DNA from: Panacibacter microcysteis
GTDB lineage: Bacteria > Bacteroidota > Bacteroidia > Chitinophagales > Chitinophagaceae
Direction of reading: 5' to 3'
Length of the DNA: 64,000 bases
Assembly (NCBI RefSeq): GCF_015831355.1
Contig: NZ_JADWYR010000001.1
Coordinates: 2,852,001-2,916,000 of the forward strand
In this document: piece by piece, positions 63,062-64,000 of the stretch
How the letters are laid out: every line of letters begins with the position of its first letter
Position numbering within the stretch: the first letter of the stretch is position 1
Notes under the pieces: generated by a model
Seen by the model: the letters and a program-made list of their open reading frames with translations, nothing else
The model's database searches: none
What the model was told of the DNA's origin: nothing
Translations under genes and position numbers: made by a program

Positions 63062-63150
63062 GTAGACTTGATCATGGGCAATGATCCGGTATTTACAAGT
63101 TTTCAAGAATTGGTTAAGACCCGTCTATTCCTGGATGGGTCTATTTTTTT
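63062..63150 (+). ncRNA. Putative small RNA ending in a Rho-independent terminator
   Basis: No gene precedes the terminator for 260 bases, so a short transcript is likely. A weak promoter-like TACTTTG sits at 63050-63056. The body has a perfect hairpin GATCAT-GGGCA-ATGATC (63070-63086) enclosed by ACTTG/CAAGT, then the terminator. No similarity to a named RNA is recognised; the 5' end is a guess. Confidence 0.45.
63117..63150 (+). terminator. Rho-independent terminator
   Basis: Nine-pair stem AGACCCGTC/GATGGGTCT (one G-T pair), loop TATTCCTG, then seven T. It lies about 260 bases after priA. Confidence 0.88.
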
Positions 63151-63201
63151 GCTAATCTCCCGTGCCTGAACGCCTGCATGGTATGCAATAATTTTTCCTT
63201 A

Positions 63202-63228
63202 TTTGTTTTTCATATTCCTATACTTTTG
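63202..63228 (+). promoter_or_regulatory. Promoter of the FKBP lipoprotein gene
   Basis: TTTG (63202-63205) and the perfect -7 box TACTTTTG (63221-63228) with a short 15-base spacer; the ATG follows 17 bases later. Confidence 0.6.
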
Positions 63229-63245
63229 CGCGTTCAATTCAAATT

Positions 63246-63713
63246 ATGAAACAACTATTTCTTGCTTTTCTTGCGTTAGCGATCATCGGTTTGTCCTGTA
63301 AAAAAGAAACGCAGGATTGTGGTACCGTAAACACCACAGCACCTGCATCAGAAGTAGAAGCTTTGCGCCAATACCTCGACACGAATAATATTACTGCTAC
63401 AGAAGACCCAAGGGGTTTTTTCTACGTTATTCAAAATGCCGGCTCGGGTAATAAGCCTACCATCTGCAATGCTGTGCAGGTTGGCTATACAGGTAAGCTT
63501 ACAAACGGAACGGTGTTCGACAGCAGCACCAGTGCAGGGTTCTACCTTTCCGGTTTAATTCCCGGCTGGCAGGAAGGTATACCGCTGATAGCCGCCGGCG
63601 GCTCCATTACGCTTTACATACCACCATCGCTCGGGTATGGCGGCAGCGCTGTAGGAAGTATACCTGCCAACTCCATACTTATCTTCGATATTAACCTGCA
63701 GGCTGTGTATTAG
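63246..63713 (+). CDS. FKBP-type peptidyl-prolyl cis-trans isomerase lipoprotein
   Basis: 155 residues. MKQLFLAFLALAIIGLSCKK is an SPII signal (lipobox IGLSC). The FKBP domain covers the C-terminal 90 residues: VQVGYTGKLTNGTVFDSS, LIPGWQEGIPLIAAGGSITLYIP, LGYGGSAVGSIPANSILIFDI. It should act as a folding helper anchored in the periplasm or outer membrane. It has its own promoter and terminator. Confidence 0.93.
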   Translation: MKQLFLAFLALAIIGLSCKKETQDCGTVNTTAPASEVEALRQYLDTNNITATEDPRGFFYVIQNAGSGNKPTICNAVQVGYTGKLTNGTVFDSSTSAGFYLSGLIPGWQEGIPLIAAGGSITLYIPPSLGYGGSAVGSIPANSILIFDINLQAVY

Positions 63714-63735
63714 CAGTTGCAGTAAATATTATAAC

Positions 63736-63760
63736 AGCGGCTTTTATAAGCCGCTTTTTT
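63736..63760 (+). terminator. Rho-independent terminator of the FKBP gene
   Basis: Eight-bp stem AGCGGCTT/AAGCCGCT with loop TTAT and a T-run, 22 bases after the stop. Confidence 0.9.
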
Positions 63761-63767
63761 GTTTGTA

Positions 63768-63838
63768 TGAGCCGGGCTTTTATACTTCAATGTAGCATGG
63801 TTGCGTCGCACTCTTGTACGCCTGTTTATATGGCAACA
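63768..63838 (+). repeat. Interspersed repeat copy 25 (core type A)
   Basis: TGAGCCGGGCTTTTATACTT, a shortened arm, TTG, core CGTCGCACTC, TTGTAC, then TGTTTATATGGCAAC. It lies just after the FKBP terminator. Confidence 0.82.
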
Positions 63839-63904
63839 ACGAAACTGCATAACCTCCGCCTGCTAACAGCACAAGGCAAAATGCTTTGTTTAAGGGCGCC
63901 AAAT

Positions 63905-63939
63905 AAAAAAGTCGCCACGGGCAAACGTGACGACTTTTC
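63905..63939 (-). terminator. Terminator-like hairpin
   Basis: AAAAGTCG and CGACTTTT, extended by CACG/CGTG across one mismatch, around GGCAAA. It has A/T runs on both sides and lies 19 bases beyond a probable minus-strand stop codon at 63958. Confidence 0.7.
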
Positions 63940-63957
63940 TATCTGCAACAACAGGAA

Positions 63958-64000
63958 TTATTGTCCCCTGCTGTAAGAATTATTTTCCTCATCCTCTTCG
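63958..64000 (-). CDS. C-terminal end of an unidentified minus-strand gene
   Basis: Reading leftwards from the window edge, the codons give EEDEENNSYSRGQ followed by TAA. An acidic tail followed by a terminator-like hairpin supports a real gene end. Too little is visible to name the protein. Confidence 0.45.
   Translation of the reverse strand, partial: EEDEENNSYSRGQ

Larger units (their letters stand above)
62859..63245. other. Intergenic region with a putative small RNA gene
   Basis: 387 bases after priA. The first 130 are A/T-rich without clear features. The centre holds a candidate small RNA with a strong terminator at 63117-63150. The last part carries the promoter of the FKBP lipoprotein gene. 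No interspersed repeat copy is present, in contrast to most gaps of this size. Confidence 0.55.

Overview
The window comes from a member of the Bacteroidota, most likely family Chitinophagaceae. This rests on a SusC/SusD pair with a DUF1735-type lipoprotein, a DUF5686/carboxypeptidase-regulatory outer-membrane protein, a Reg_prop/Y_Y_Y sensor kinase, a futalosine-pathway menaquinone gene (mqnD), many short SPII lipoprotein signals, Bacteroidota-type promoters (TTTG ~20 nt before TAnnTTTG), and the tRNA-tuf-tRNA-Trp-secE-nusG block. No genus is claimed.

Layout. 1-7.8 kb: end of mqnD, NAD salvage genes pnuC-nadR, a photolyase, a small two-component operon (small protein, membrane protein, HisKA_3 kinase, LuxR regulator) and a class IV aminotransferase. 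8-18.5 kb: DUF5686 outer-membrane protein, secreted and lipoprotein genes, a large MscS channel, a methyltransferase-acetyltransferase pair and an M20 hydrolase. 18.7-24.7 kb: susC-susD-DUF1735 lipoprotein operon without an enzyme, then an amidase. 27-34.5 kb: an unusual accessory locus with a muramidase lacking a signal peptide, a ~1240-residue multidomain membrane-active-looking protein, a 564-residue protein that I think is related to P47/TULIP proteins of clostridial toxin clusters, and a 63-residue helical protein. 35-42.3 kb: a Reg_prop histidine kinase and a LuxR regulator enclosing a membrane/lipoprotein module. 42.5-46 kb: tRNA-Ala, nusG, secE, tRNA-Trp, tuf, tRNA-Thr, Gly, Tyr, Thr. 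46-64 kb: VWA protein, desaturase, rpsP, a cation symporter, an ABC-2 permease, a ParS/Xre-RES toxin-antitoxin pair, sppA, folK, a deoxynucleoside kinase, an MFS transporter, a sterol desaturase family gene, an acyltransferase, priA, a putative small RNA, and an FKBP lipoprotein.

Two things stand out. First, about 25 copies of a short interspersed repeat (GGCATCGCCTGTTG, then a 10-nt core, then TTGTAC) occupy most of the longer intergenic gaps. The core exists in two discrete versions, and several copies have flanks that can pair into stems with different sequences. Second, the 27-42 kb region looks like a regulated toxin-like or contact locus. Its largest gene is bracketed by 81-bp direct repeats, inverted repeats sharing CGTTAT half-sites precede both big genes, and three copies of a 20-bp palindrome (AATRGC-N8-GCYATT) lie at the boundaries of the adjacent two-component block.

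All functional calls come from reading motifs by eye; no search was run.
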